From a virus: DNA of 21,915 bases. The position numbers and the translations under genes are program-made. The notes beneath the pieces are model-generated. The model worked only from the letters and a program-made list of their open reading frames with translations, did not search any database and had not been told where the DNA came from. How positions within the stretch are numbered: position 1 is the stretch's first letter; each line of letters begins with the position of its first letter. The stretch is from positions 1-21,915 of the IMG/VR virus record IMGVR_UViG_3300036801_000098, one strand, 5' to 3'. This document shows positions 16,338 through 21,476 of the stretch, one piece after another.

Positions 16338-16559
16338 TCACCGAGTCGCGGTGAGGGTATTCCTGATTTGCGACTGTGTCAAGGGTGACACGGTATTTTT
16401 TTCGCCTTCGATGAAGGTCAAAGTCGACGATTCTGCCCCCGCTGCTCGGTCGATCGCCCCCTCCAGCCACTTTCCCAACGTGACTCCCGACTGCGCCGCC
16501 GCTACCTTCGCCCTCCGCCGGTGCTCCTCCGATACCCCTCGAATGTTCCAGAGCTTCAT
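16338..16559 (-). CDS. 73-aa ribbon-helix-helix regulator
   Basis: I place the start at ATG 16559-16557, which overlaps the upstream stop (ATGA) and has GGGAGG about 10 nt upstream; a longer form would run back inside the preceding gene. The N-terminal 45 residues (KLWNIRGVSEEHRRRAKVAA, then GVTLGKWLEGAIDRA) fit an Arc/ParD-like ribbon-helix-helix: one beta strand, then two helices with a GVTLGKW turn. Such proteins bind short palindromes as dimers. The C-terminal ~30 residues are polar. The codons near the 3' end carry a copy of the GTGTCA palindrome, so the gene's end doubles as a control site for the late genes. Confidence 0.6.
   Translation of the reverse strand: MKLWNIRGVSEEHRRRAKVAAAQSGVTLGKWLEGAIDRAAGAESSTLTFIEGEKNTVSPLTQSQIRNTLTATR
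16376..16391. promoter_or_regulatory. Palindrome GTGTCA-N4-TGACAC, copy 1, ahead of late genes
   Basis: GTGTCA-AGGG-TGACAC lies in the 3' part of the short RHH gene. On the minus strand the palindrome includes TTGACA (16382-16377), a perfect -35, followed after 17 nt by TACCCT, a weak -10. The start codon of the 197-aa gene is about 115 bp further on. It matches the copies at 17233 and 21314 in both arms and spacing. Confidence 0.5.
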
Positions 16560-16885
16560 TGGAATGCCGCCTCCCCGCAGACGTGCAAACTCCCATTCTC
16601 GTTCACCAGCTTCCCATCCGCCCGCCTCGATACCATCGCCCGGCAATTCAAACATTCCCTCTTCACCGCTGCCTGAGGCTTGAACGTCTCCTCATTTACA
16701 AGACCTGTCCCACTTGCAACCGTTACTCCCGTATCCGCGTCGACAAGATCGAATGGTACCCCGATCCCTTCCACCAGCAGCCGCCTGCAATACGAACTCA
16801 ATGGCTCATGCCCTGCCTTCTTCCCCAACTCCACTAACTCCGCCCCTGTCAGCATCACCTTTACTTGCTTGTCCCTCTTGTCCAT
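16556..16885 (-). CDS. 109-aa RHH-like N-terminus with Cys-rich tail, putative regulator
   Basis: ATG at 16885-16883 with AGAGGG about 7 nt upstream; first gene of the leftward unit after the divergent region. Residues about 8-40 (VKVMLTGAELVELGKKAG, then YCRRLLVEGI) have the strand-helix-helix outline of MobC/RHH-type DNA-binding proteins. The tail has ECLNCRAMV and, later, GSLHVCGE, a CxxC plus H/C arrangement that could hold zinc. It overlaps the next RHH gene by four bases, so a regulator pair is made together. The repeated ATGGAC operator in its own promoter suggests autoregulation. The fold assignment is moderate; function as a repressor is inferred. Confidence 0.55.
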   Translation of the reverse strand: MDKRDKQVKVMLTGAELVELGKKAGHEPLSSYCRRLLVEGIGVPFDLVDADTGVTVASGTGLVNEETFKPQAAVKRECLNCRAMVSRRADGKLVNENGSLHVCGEAAFQ

Positions 16886-16894
16886 GATTGGCCC

Positions 16895-16950
16895 TCTATG
16901 GACCTATTATCATGTCCATCTATGGACTACAAGGACTAAATGGGTCGGTA
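16895..16950 (-). promoter_or_regulatory. Promoter with ATGGAC operator for the RHH gene pair
   Basis: TCTATGGAC occurs twice in direct orientation (16895-16903 and 16919-16927), 24 bp apart. The inverted half-site GTCCAT (16914-16919) pairs with the second copy to give GTCCAT-CT-ATGGAC (16914-16927). Read leftward, a -35-like TTGTAG is followed after 17 nt by TAATAG (or 15 nt by GATAAT), with the palindrome between them. This is the usual place for a repressor operator. Confidence 0.5.
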
Positions 16951-17183
16951 CCATCGCCAACCACACAGGCCCCGTATGGGGCGCCGACCCCCTGCCGGTC
17001 GGCCGTTTGGAAGCATTCTTTTCGCTTAACATAATAAATAATTAGCGGAAGTGAAGCGCTAACACGCTGATTCTGCTGCCATTGCATTATGACCTGCGGT
17101 TCAAATTGAGAAAAGCCCTGGGAATGGCATAAAAGACACGCGTGAATTGCCCGTAAATCCCCGATACACAGCAGCTTAGCTTG

Positions 17184-17198
17184 GTAACATTTTGTTAC
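17184..17198. promoter_or_regulatory. Palindrome GTAACA-TTT-TGTTAC
   Basis: Perfect 6-bp arms with a 3-bp spacer in the non-coding divergent region. Its size and symmetry are typical of a dimeric regulator site. No other copy was noticed in the window. Confidence 0.35.
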
Positions 17199-17232
17199 AT
17201 CGCTATTCGAAAATGACCGAATCGCACAAAGT

Positions 17233-17248
17233 GTGTCAATTTTGACAC
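17233..17248. promoter_or_regulatory. Palindrome GTGTCA-N4-TGACAC, copy 2
   Basis: GTGTCA-ATTT-TGACAC, extended by one base to TGTGTCAA/TTGACACA arms. It lies in the divergent control region and contains TTGACA on both strands. The downstream -10 on either strand is poor, so whether it is a promoter or only an operator is unclear. Confidence 0.5.
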
Positions 17249-17365
17249 AGTTGGAGATAGCCTGGGAATCGCTTGTTAATGTGCTGTGGAAGTCATGTGC
17301 TTTGAAACCCCAGGATCGATCTAGTGACAATTACCGAGCTATTCACAGGTGATTATCCGGGCATT

Positions 17366-17379
17366 TGCAACTAATTGCA
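17366..17379. promoter_or_regulatory. Palindrome TGCAA-CTAA-TTGCA
   Basis: Perfect 5-bp arms around a 4-bp spacer, 20 bp upstream of the -35 of the rightward promoter. This position would suit an activator or a repressor. Confidence 0.3.
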
Positions 17380-17398
17380 TCACATCATCATTATGTGC

Positions 17399-17432
17399 TT
17401 GACAAGTCTGACATGATTATGAGAATGTCTGA
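17399..17432 (+). promoter_or_regulatory. Rightward early promoter with overlapping inverted repeat
   Basis: A consensus TTGACA (17399-17404) is followed after 16 nt by GAGAAT (17421-17426). An imperfect inverted repeat, TCTGACAT (17407-17414) and ATGTCTGA (17425-17432), with one mismatch, brackets the -10. The first gene starts at 17483 with GAGGGAG before it. The layout fits a repressible early promoter. Confidence 0.5.
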
Positions 17433-17482
17433 ATGTCCGCGAGACGCCAGTCTCAAACGAAACGGACGAGGGAGCAAACGAA

Positions 17483-17725
17483 ATGACCAATTACAAGGTA
17501 GGAGATCGAATCATTCAGTGGTGCTTCGGTGATTCTCGGTATGAGCGCGTGGTCACTGTCACAGCGAAGTATGACGACGTGAAGAATGGACGCCCTGGAT
17601 TTGATGGTTACACTCCAGACGGTTTAACAGTGTGGGGATACGATACAGACGTTCACGTTGTGATAGGCAACGTTCACACTTCTAACTGTGAGTGCGTCGC
17701 CTGTAAGCCGGGGGTGCAATCATGA
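17483..17725 (+). CDS. 80-aa early protein, SH3-like, unknown
   Basis: ATG at 17483 with GAGGGAG about 9 nt upstream, first gene after the early promoter. The product starts MTNYKVGDRIIQWCFGDSRY and continues with strands VVTVTAKYDD, GFDGYTPDGLTVWGYDTDV and VHVVIG, ending in CECVACKPG. The GDRI start followed by short beta strands suggests a small SH3/KOW-like barrel. Similar small early proteins with GRPGFDG are found in other phages. The C-terminal CEC and C could bind metal. It overlaps the next gene by ATGA. Its beginning resembles the second half of the gene at 19123 (NYKAGDRV), so the two may be distant paralogues. Confidence 0.65.
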   Translation: MTNYKVGDRIIQWCFGDSRYERVVTVTAKYDDVKNGRPGFDGYTPDGLTVWGYDTDVHVVIGNVHTSNCECVACKPGVQS

Positions 17726-18126
17726 ATCAATCATTTGACGTTTATAAGGACCGTGATACGCGGGAGTTAGCTCTTAAGGCTTTTCCTGAGTACCGTGGTC
17801 GCAAGATAAAGATTGAAGTACAGAGCTATCCGCTGAATTGCGCTTCCTATTGGGATGGCGGTTCGCGCAGCTATTTCCGCTTTGTTCGCTTGTCTGATGG
17901 AGCTGTGTCAATGCAGCTGCCAGCTCAGTCCGCGTTCGACAAGCCAGTAGCAGGTATTGATTCAGTAGAGCTACCAGAAGGGATAGCGTGCGTCGAGCAC
18001 ATTATCTTCTGTGGCAAGGATCTAGGGTTAAGGATTCACGTTAACCCTGCCAATGTAGCGAAACTCCTGCCAGCTTATCAAGCTGATGCTTCAGACCCCT
18101 GGGTTGCGATCAAGCACGAGTCTTAG
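17722..18126 (+). CDS. 134-aa early protein, unknown
   Basis: ATG at 17722 overlaps the upstream stop as ATGA. The product starts MNQSFDVYKDRDTRELALKA and continues with beta-type segments (KIKIEVQSYPLN, YFRFVRLSDGAVSM, IACVEHIIFCGKDLGLRIHV) and a short helical end. No TM, signal or catalytic motif is visible. The alternation of strands suggests a small alpha/beta fold. I do not recognise the family. It is probably an early phage protein of host takeover or regulation, from position alone. Confidence 0.65.
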   Translation: MNQSFDVYKDRDTRELALKAFPEYRGRKIKIEVQSYPLNCASYWDGGSRSYFRFVRLSDGAVSMQLPAQSAFDKPVAGIDSVELPEGIACVEHIIFCGKDLGLRIHVNPANVAKLLPAYQADASDPWVAIKHES

Positions 18127-18198
18127 ACCTGAGCGTGTGCGCCTTTCGCAGAGACGCACGCGAACAAGCCTAACGAGCTAGTTCAAAGGGAGATAGCG

Positions 18199-18408
18199 AT
18201 GAAAACTTACGACGTGGAGCTTGGATTAGATGTTCGCATGTATGCCTATGTGCGAGTTGAAGCGCGTAATGCGGCCGAAGCGAAGCGCAAGGCACTGAAA
18301 GCCAATGCTGCTGGGGATTGCATTTTCGAAAACTCATGCTTCGAGACAGACCTGGCCGAAGTAGTCTGCGCTTTGGCTTTAGAAGATGGCGAGGCGTCCC
18401 GTGGCTGA
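18199..18408 (+). CDS. 69-aa early protein, unknown
   Basis: ATG at 18199 with AAAGGGAG five bases upstream. The product starts MKTYDVELGLDVRMYAYVRV, then a helix EARNAAEAKRKALKANAAGD, then an acidic end. The strand-helix-strand pattern with AAEAKRKALKA is common in small phage proteins of unknown role. Its 3' end overlaps the ATPase gene by 23 nt (or by 8 nt if the ATPase begins at GTG 18401), so the two are likely co-translated. The 72 bp before it hold no gene. Confidence 0.55.
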   Translation: MKTYDVELGLDVRMYAYVRVEARNAAEAKRKALKANAAGDCIFENSCFETDLAEVVCALALEDGEASRG

Positions 18409-19105
18409 CCTATTTGGCACTGAGTTTCACGCACAAGCCGGCGAGGATCTTCAGACTGGATTGGACTATCCTCCTCCAATTAACTTCTCACTAACCGAGT
18501 CTTACAAGCCGCAGCGTATTGCAGACTTCGTAGGGCTCACCAAACAAAAGACTATCCTCGAAAACTTGATTGCACAGCCGCGATGCTGTGGCTTGCGATT
18601 CCTAGGCACGCCTGGGACTGGCAAAACTTCAATGGCGTTTGCATTCGCTGAGGCTATTGGCGCGCAGATTCACCACGTACCATCCCAGGACTGTAACCTC
18701 GAGAATCTAGAGAGAATCGCTCGAATGTGTCATACAGTTCCCTACGATTGGCACAAGGGTAAGGCGTGCAAGTGGCACGTGGTCATCATTGACGAAGCAG
18801 ACGAAATGTCCAAAGCCTCGCAGACGTTCTTGCTATCGCGTCTGGATGGTTCGAATCCATGCCCTAGCACCATATGGATTCTTACAGCCAATTCAGACGA
18901 TCGGTTCGAGGATAAATTGCTGTCTCGCGTGATTAAGCTCCCCCCGTTTAATGGGTATGGCATGGGAAACGAAGTACGCGCTCTTCTCGCTCGAATATGG
19001 GCAGAACGTGCCGGCGGAGCTCCTGAACCTGATTTCGCTCGAATGAATACGGGGAACGTGCGAGAGGCTTTGCAGTCTTTAGAGGTCGAATTGCTTTCAG
19101 TCTAA
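18386..19105 (+). CDS. AAA+ ATPase, clamp-loader (RFC/DnaX) small-subunit-like
   Basis: The longest start is ATG 18386; GTG at 18401 has a better GAGG at 6 nt and may be used instead. The 239-aa product has YKPQRIADFVGL (40-51), the standard entry to clamp-loader ATPases, then Walker A GTPGTGKT (74-81), Walker B VVIIDEAD (132-139), sensor 1 TAN (167-169), an SR arginine finger (180-181) and a sensor 2-like GNVREAL (223-229). It ends right after the lid domain, so it lacks the C-terminal collar that RFC/DnaX subunits use to oligomerise. It may therefore work with another protein. Role: ATP-driven loading of a sliding clamp, or a related DNA-remodelling task. No clamp or polymerase is in the window. 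Confidence 0.8.
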   Translation: MARRPVADLFGTEFHAQAGEDLQTGLDYPPPINFSLTESYKPQRIADFVGLTKQKTILENLIAQPRCCGLRFLGTPGTGKTSMAFAFAEAIGAQIHHVPSQDCNLENLERIARMCHTVPYDWHKGKACKWHVVIIDEADEMSKASQTFLLSRLDGSNPCPSTIWILTANSDDRFEDKLLSRVIKLPPFNGYGMGNEVRALLARIWAERAGGAPEPDFARMNTGNVREALQSLEVELLSV

Positions 19106-19122
19106 GAGGAGAATAGCAGACC

Positions 19123-19659
19123 ATGAAAACTCAACACGTAAAAGTAGCACGCGGCTGTACTTGCGAAGCATATCCGTTCTGCGAGCACGCGCCGAATGCT
19201 GTGAAAACGCAAGAGAAAGCGCATATTACACCGGGACCGATGCTGCGAGCAGCAAAACAGTACGTACATCAGTGCCCGATGTGCAATTCTGGCCAAGAAT
19301 GCCAAGATGACCTGTGCTTTGAGTTTAGGAGAGCGCTTGAAACCTCCGCACAAGCCATTGCAGCCGTACCAGACCTGATTGCGGCCAGCGAGCACGAACT
19401 GGACCGAGTCGGCGGATCCGGAGGCGAAACCGTGAACTATAAAGCCGGCGATCGAGTCCTAATCCACTATCGGCGAGGCGCGAAGCTCGCCGAGATTATC
19501 GGACCGTCCGCTTTTCATCGCGGAGAGTACGTCGTCAAGATCTGGAAAGCGTCCTCGCAGAGATGGACGCGCGCGATCCGGCGCTCGGCCGATGAAATCT
19601 TCGGACGAGCGTCCGAGTCCGATCTCCGATGTTGGCGCTTTCCGGAGGCGAAACCGTGA
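19123..19659 (+). CDS. 178-aa two-part protein, possible in-frame fusion of two early genes
   Basis: ATG at 19123 with GAGGAG 11 nt upstream. The first ~100 residues are Cys-rich (CTCEAYPFCEH, QCPMCNSGQECQDDLC) and helical, ending AIAAVPDLIAASEHELDRV, which looks like the end of a small phage protein of the LIAAS type. The part from residue 104 (NYKAGDRVLIHYRRGAK) resembles an SH3-like small protein. Between them lies GGSGGET, whose DNA is a good ribosome site: GGAGG followed after 7 nt by GTG at 19432. So the second part (75 aa) may also be made alone. The stop overlaps a second GTG as GTGA. I cannot tell whether fusion or internal start dominates. Confidence 0.5.
   Translation: MKTQHVKVARGCTCEAYPFCEHAPNAVKTQEKAHITPGPMLRAAKQYVHQCPMCNSGQECQDDLCFEFRRALETSAQAIAAVPDLIAASEHELDRVGGSGGETVNYKAGDRVLIHYRRGAKLAEIIGPSAFHRGEYVVKIWKASSQRWTRAIRRSADEIFGRASESDLRCWRFPEAKP
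19417..19437 (+). repeat. 21-bp direct repeat, copy A, carrying GGAGG and GTG
   Basis: This 21-bp stretch is identical to 19641-19661. It holds GGAGG, a 7-nt spacer, GTG and AAC, that is a complete translation start signal. The two copies are 224 bp apart. Confidence 0.7.
19432..19659 (+). CDS. Possible internal start giving a 75-aa SH3-like protein
   Basis: GTG at 19432 follows GGAGG with 7-nt spacing and lies in frame inside the 178-aa gene. The product would start MNYKAGDRVLIHYRRGAK, compare MTNYKVGDRI in the first early gene. It has basic strands (EYVVKIWKASSQRWTRAI) and an end with SESDLRCWRFPEAKP. The ribosome site is part of a 21-bp direct repeat whose second copy again precedes a GTG. 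Alternative reading: simply a domain of the longer protein. Confidence 0.4.
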   Translation: MNYKAGDRVLIHYRRGAKLAEIIGPSAFHRGEYVVKIWKASSQRWTRAIRRSADEIFGRASESDLRCWRFPEAKP

Positions 19660-19661
19660 AC
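19641..19661 (+). repeat. 21-bp direct repeat, copy B
   Basis: Second copy of the 21-bp repeat. Here the GTG (19656) overlaps the TGA of the 178-aa gene and opens a frame leading into the 43-aa MSRSGY gene. Confidence 0.7.
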
Positions 19662-19697
19662 GAGGAAGCAAAACAAAACGGAGGAGGTAAAACGAAA

Positions 19698-19829
19698 ATG
19701 AGCCGAAGCGGTTATACGGACGACTGCGAAAGTGACTGGGGGATGATTTGCTGGAGGGGAGCCGTCAAAGCGGCGATCCGCGGCGCAGTGAGACGGACGC
19801 GAGAAGTGCCGGAGCTGTTTCCTCTATGA
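19698..19829 (+). CDS. 43-aa truncated copy of a common phage protein (MSRSGY family)
   Basis: ATG at 19698 has a strong AGGAGGT 9 nt upstream; a GTG at 19656 in the same frame would add 14 residues. The first 30 residues (MSRSGYTDDCESDWGMICW and then RGAVKAAIRG) match a widespread small phage protein that normally continues GKRGQAFLRE for another 60 or more residues. Here the sequence turns into a different basic end (AVRRTREVPELFPL) and stops. It is therefore either a shortened version or one broken by an upstream deletion. The function of the family is unknown to me. Its stop overlaps the next start (ATGA). Confidence 0.55.
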   Translation: MSRSGYTDDCESDWGMICWRGAVKAAIRGAVRRTREVPELFPL

Positions 19830-19891
19830 CGATCAGAGCCAGAATCACAGCCGAATTGCGGGCAGCTCTCACTAAGGCTGGTGTGCTGTGA
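19826..19891 (+). CDS. 21-aa mini-ORF linked by ATGA/GTGA overlaps
   Basis: ATG at 19826 overlaps the previous stop and its TGA overlaps the next GTG. The product is MTIRARITAELRAALTKAG plus two residues, one amphipathic helix. It may be a real micropeptide or only a coupling device; there is no independent ribosome site. Confidence 0.25.
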   Translation: MTIRARITAELRAALTKAGVL

Positions 19892-20097
19892 TCACTGAAA
19901 CCGTTCGTCGCGAGTGTCATCGCCGTGTAATGCGTCAATTCTGGGCTTTTAGATGGCGGGCGTTCTGGGCATATCTATTGGGGTGCGTTCAGGAATACAG
20001 TTCGCAAGGTGCTTTTAGCTGTGCTGCTGGTAGCCATGCTGCTGATCTCGGTTGCCGGCGGTTTTCAGTATGCCCACATGCTGCAGGTAATCCATGA
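19888..20097 (+). CDS. 69-aa reading frame, possibly the N-terminal part of a frameshifted membrane protein
   Basis: GTG at 19888 overlaps the previous stop (GTGA). The start (MITETVRRECHRRVMRQFW, then AFRWRAFWAYLLG) is basic and aromatic, as in the cytoplasmic lead of a small membrane protein. Past about residue 33 the frame becomes Cys/Ser-rich and unconvincing, while the +1 frame of the same DNA encodes a hydrophobic segment (next entry). I read the two as either overlapping genes or one gene with a frameshift. Confidence 0.3.
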   Translation: MITETVRRECHRRVMRQFWAFRWRAFWAYLLGCVQEYSSQGAFSCAAGSHAADLGCRRFSVCPHAAGNP

Positions 20098-20152
20098 TCA
20101 GCAGGAGTACATTGAGTTAGGTTGCAATGGCAGGTATCAGGGGGCAGAGTAA
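20009..20152 (+). CDS. 47-aa single-TM protein in the +1 frame
   Basis: GTG at 20009, nested in the +1 frame of the 69-aa frame. The product has a membrane segment LLAVLLVAMLLISVAGGF followed by a polar end (YAHMLQVIHDQQEYIELGC and 8 more). A one-TM protein with a short helical periplasmic tail could be a spanin-like or small inner-membrane protein. No clear ribosome site precedes the GTG, so expression may depend on coupling or on frameshifting from the overlapping frame. Confidence 0.4.
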   Translation: MLLAVLLVAMLLISVAGGFQYAHMLQVIHDQQEYIELGCNGRYQGAE

Positions 20153-20256
20153 CGGTCTAGCTTCGCGCAACCCTGGAACCCTCCAGGTGTGCGGACGTTG
20201 AGGGTCGTCCCCTCTCACTCCGGGTACGCAAGCCCGGTATTTCATCCTGCAGCCGA
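20153..20256. terminator. Convergent gap with three stacked hairpins
   Basis: Between the rightward and leftward units lie CCTGGA-ACCC-TCCAGG (20172-20187), GAGGG-TCGTC-CCCTC (20200-20214) and CCGGG-N8-CCCGG (20220-20237). None is followed by a clear U-run on either strand, so they are not classic intrinsic terminators. Their placement between converging genes still suggests a bidirectional stop for transcription. Confidence 0.4.
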
Positions 20257-20682
20257 CTATTTATTATCCGTGAAGTTGAACCAATTCCATGGATTCGCCT
20301 TTCGTGCCCATCCCCCACCGCCCCCAGGAGTAGTGCCCGGAGGCCCAGACATGTTACAGCTGTTGCACGGAGGCCAGCCGCCGCCTCCACCACCGTTGAT
20401 AGGCTGATTCGTCACCACGCACCCATCCGACATGCAACCAAATAGGAACCCTATCAGATGGTCTATCCCTCCTGAGAGCCATTCGGGGAAGTTCATCGCC
20501 GGCATCCGCATAGGCCCCAGTATCATCCCCGCGCTCGAAGCATCACCCCAGCCCCCACCACCCCCACCACCGAACGCCCCTTCGGGATATGCGTTATTCG
20601 TGGCGCCCACTAAGAGCGCACCAAACAGCACTAGTACTGCCACTAGCACCAACTTCATAGTCACAAAGCGTGTGAGATTCAT
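20257..20682 (-). CDS. 141-aa exported Gly/Trp-rich protein, unknown
   Basis: ATG at 20682-20680 with AAGGGGA about 5 nt upstream; this site overlaps the end of the nuclease gene, so they form an operon. Residues 9-28 (MKLVLVAVLVLFGALLVGA) are a signal peptide or membrane anchor. The rest is dominated by three runs of Gly ending in Trp: GGGGGGGW, GGGGGGW and GGGGGW, plus an aromatic C-terminus (NPWNWFNFTDNK) and five Cys, two of them in PPCNSC. Repeated poly-Gly-Trp blocks suggest a flexible, surface- or membrane-binding protein. I know no family. An exported protein amid recombination nucleases is unexpected. Confidence 0.55.
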   Translation of the reverse strand: MNLTRFVTMKLVLVAVLVLFGALLVGATNNAYPEGAFGGGGGGGWGDASSAGMILGPMRMPAMNFPEWLSGGIDHLIGFLFGCMSDGCVVTNQPINGGGGGGWPPCNSCNMSGPPGTTPGGGGGWARKANPWNWFNFTDNK

Positions 20683-20693
20683 GCGTCTCCCCT

Positions 20694-21146
20694 TTAATCC
20701 ATAGCTCCTATCACATCGTCAAGTGATTTAGCCAACAAGTAATACCCACCCGCTTCTCTGAACGCTTCCTCGAACGCGTGTTGGTCTACGGACTGGCTGC
20801 CGTTGGGTGCTTTGCACTCAATGCCCCATATCTGGGCCTCAGAAAACTCCCGATGGAGGGGGTCGGTTGTAAATGTCTTAACCCTGCGAATCACGAATAT
20901 ATCTGGTGCGCCCTTGGTGCCGAACTTGATGAACCTGCGATTCTTACCGGCAGCTACGACCATTGCGCCTGTGTTGTTACGCCACCAGAAATACCGCTTG
21001 AGCCTGAGCCAAGCGATGATTGTGCGCTGAATGTCTTGCTCTCTGAGCTTATGCACGTAGACCTTCGAGTTTGGATTCATGTGCGGCGCAATTTTTCTAG
21101 TAGTGTTTGGTTGCATCAACGGCTTGTCAGTCGATATAGGATTCAT
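20694..21146 (-). CDS. VRR-NUC family nuclease (Holliday-junction-resolvase-like)
   Basis: ATG at 21146-21144 is the longest start; Met11 and Met23 are alternatives without better ribosome sites. The 150-aa product has the VRR-NUC signature: an N-terminal helix with E36 in LREQDIQRTIIAWL, GTKGAPDIFVI with D82, IWGIECKAP with E110 and K112, and a final SVDQHAFEEAFREAGGYY (Q122). These are the PD-(D/E)xK metal ligands. Stand-alone phage VRR-NUC proteins act on branched DNA such as replication forks or Holliday junctions. It lies next to a YqaJ recombinase and the clamp-loader-like gene, consistent with a replication/recombination role. Confidence 0.85.
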   Translation of the reverse strand: MNPISTDKPLMQPNTTRKIAPHMNPNSKVYVHKLREQDIQRTIIAWLRLKRYFWWRNNTGAMVVAAGKNRRFIKFGTKGAPDIFVIRRVKTFTTDPLHREFSEAQIWGIECKAPNGSQSVDQHAFEEAFREAGGYYLLAKSLDDVIGAMD

Positions 21147-21172
21147 CTTCCACGCTCGCTCCGGGGGTGTGG

Positions 21173-21190
21173 GCCTTCCTACGGGAAGGC
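21173..21190. other. Perfect hairpin GCCTTCC-TACG-GGAAGGC
   Basis: A 7-bp perfect stem with a TACG loop; read as + strand RNA this is a C(UACG)G tetraloop, one of the most stable known. It is 27 bp upstream of the VRR-NUC start codon. In the leftward transcript the loop reads CGUA. No U-run follows on either side, so it may be a leader structure or part of a terminator. Confidence 0.45.
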
Positions 21191-21313
21191 AGAAGCAGCA
21201 GCAAAACCACGAGAGAAACTATTCCATTGCAAACCTAAACAGAATCTTTAGCACGACTTTTGCCACTCTTTTTGGAATCAAGAATGCTTAGCTGTAACAA
21301 AAACTCCCCAAAC

Positions 21314-21329
21314 GTGTCAGATTTGACAC
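21314..21329. promoter_or_regulatory. Palindrome GTGTCA-N4-TGACAC, copy 3, ahead of the VRR-NUC operon
   Basis: GTGTCA-GATT-TGACAC, followed on the + strand by a further half-site (GTGTC at 21336-21340), giving three half-sites in a row. It sits 170 bp upstream of the VRR-NUC start. Same arms and spacing as copies 1 and 2. Confidence 0.5.
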
Positions 21330-21476
21330 ACTTTTGTGTCCAAAGAGTAAACAAAATACCTTTCTTTTGTCGCACAACATCAGGAAAAGTACTTGACACT
21401 GAATTGCGCCGCCGCCGCATAGTGGCACTAGCCCGTCGGCTCCACAGTTCTGCTGCACGGAATCGGCGCAAACTCG

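Larger units (their letters stand above)
16928..17398. other. Divergent intergenic control region without a convincing gene
   Basis: About 470 bp between the leftward RHH genes and the rightward early genes. It is more AT-rich than its surroundings and holds three palindromes (listed separately). A reading frame on the minus strand (16920-17330) exists but has no ribosome site, a composition unlike its neighbours and would cover the operators. I read this as the transcriptional switch of the phage. Confidence 0.5.
21147..21476. other. 330-bp non-coding gap upstream of the VRR-NUC gene
   Basis: This gap holds the third copy of the GTGTCA palindrome and a stable hairpin (both listed separately). 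A TTG-started frame on the minus strand (21471-21235) is very Arg/Ser-rich, lacks a ribosome site and is not supported. I see no other gene. It probably contains the promoter for the two leftward genes below it. Confidence 0.5.

Noticed and set aside
16920-17330. A 136-residue open frame on the minus strand in the divergent region
   Set aside because: No ribosome site, no family resemblance, and it would cover several operator-like palindromes and the AT-rich control region.
20310-20570. Poly-proline coding frames on the + strand
   Set aside because: They are the antisense of poly-Gly codons in the exported Gly/Trp-rich gene, which has a ribosome site and a signal peptide.
21235-21471. A 78-residue TTG-started frame between the recombinase and VRR-NUC genes
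   Set aside because: Arg/Ser-rich composition, no ribosome site, and it spans the GTGTCA palindrome; kept as non-coding.
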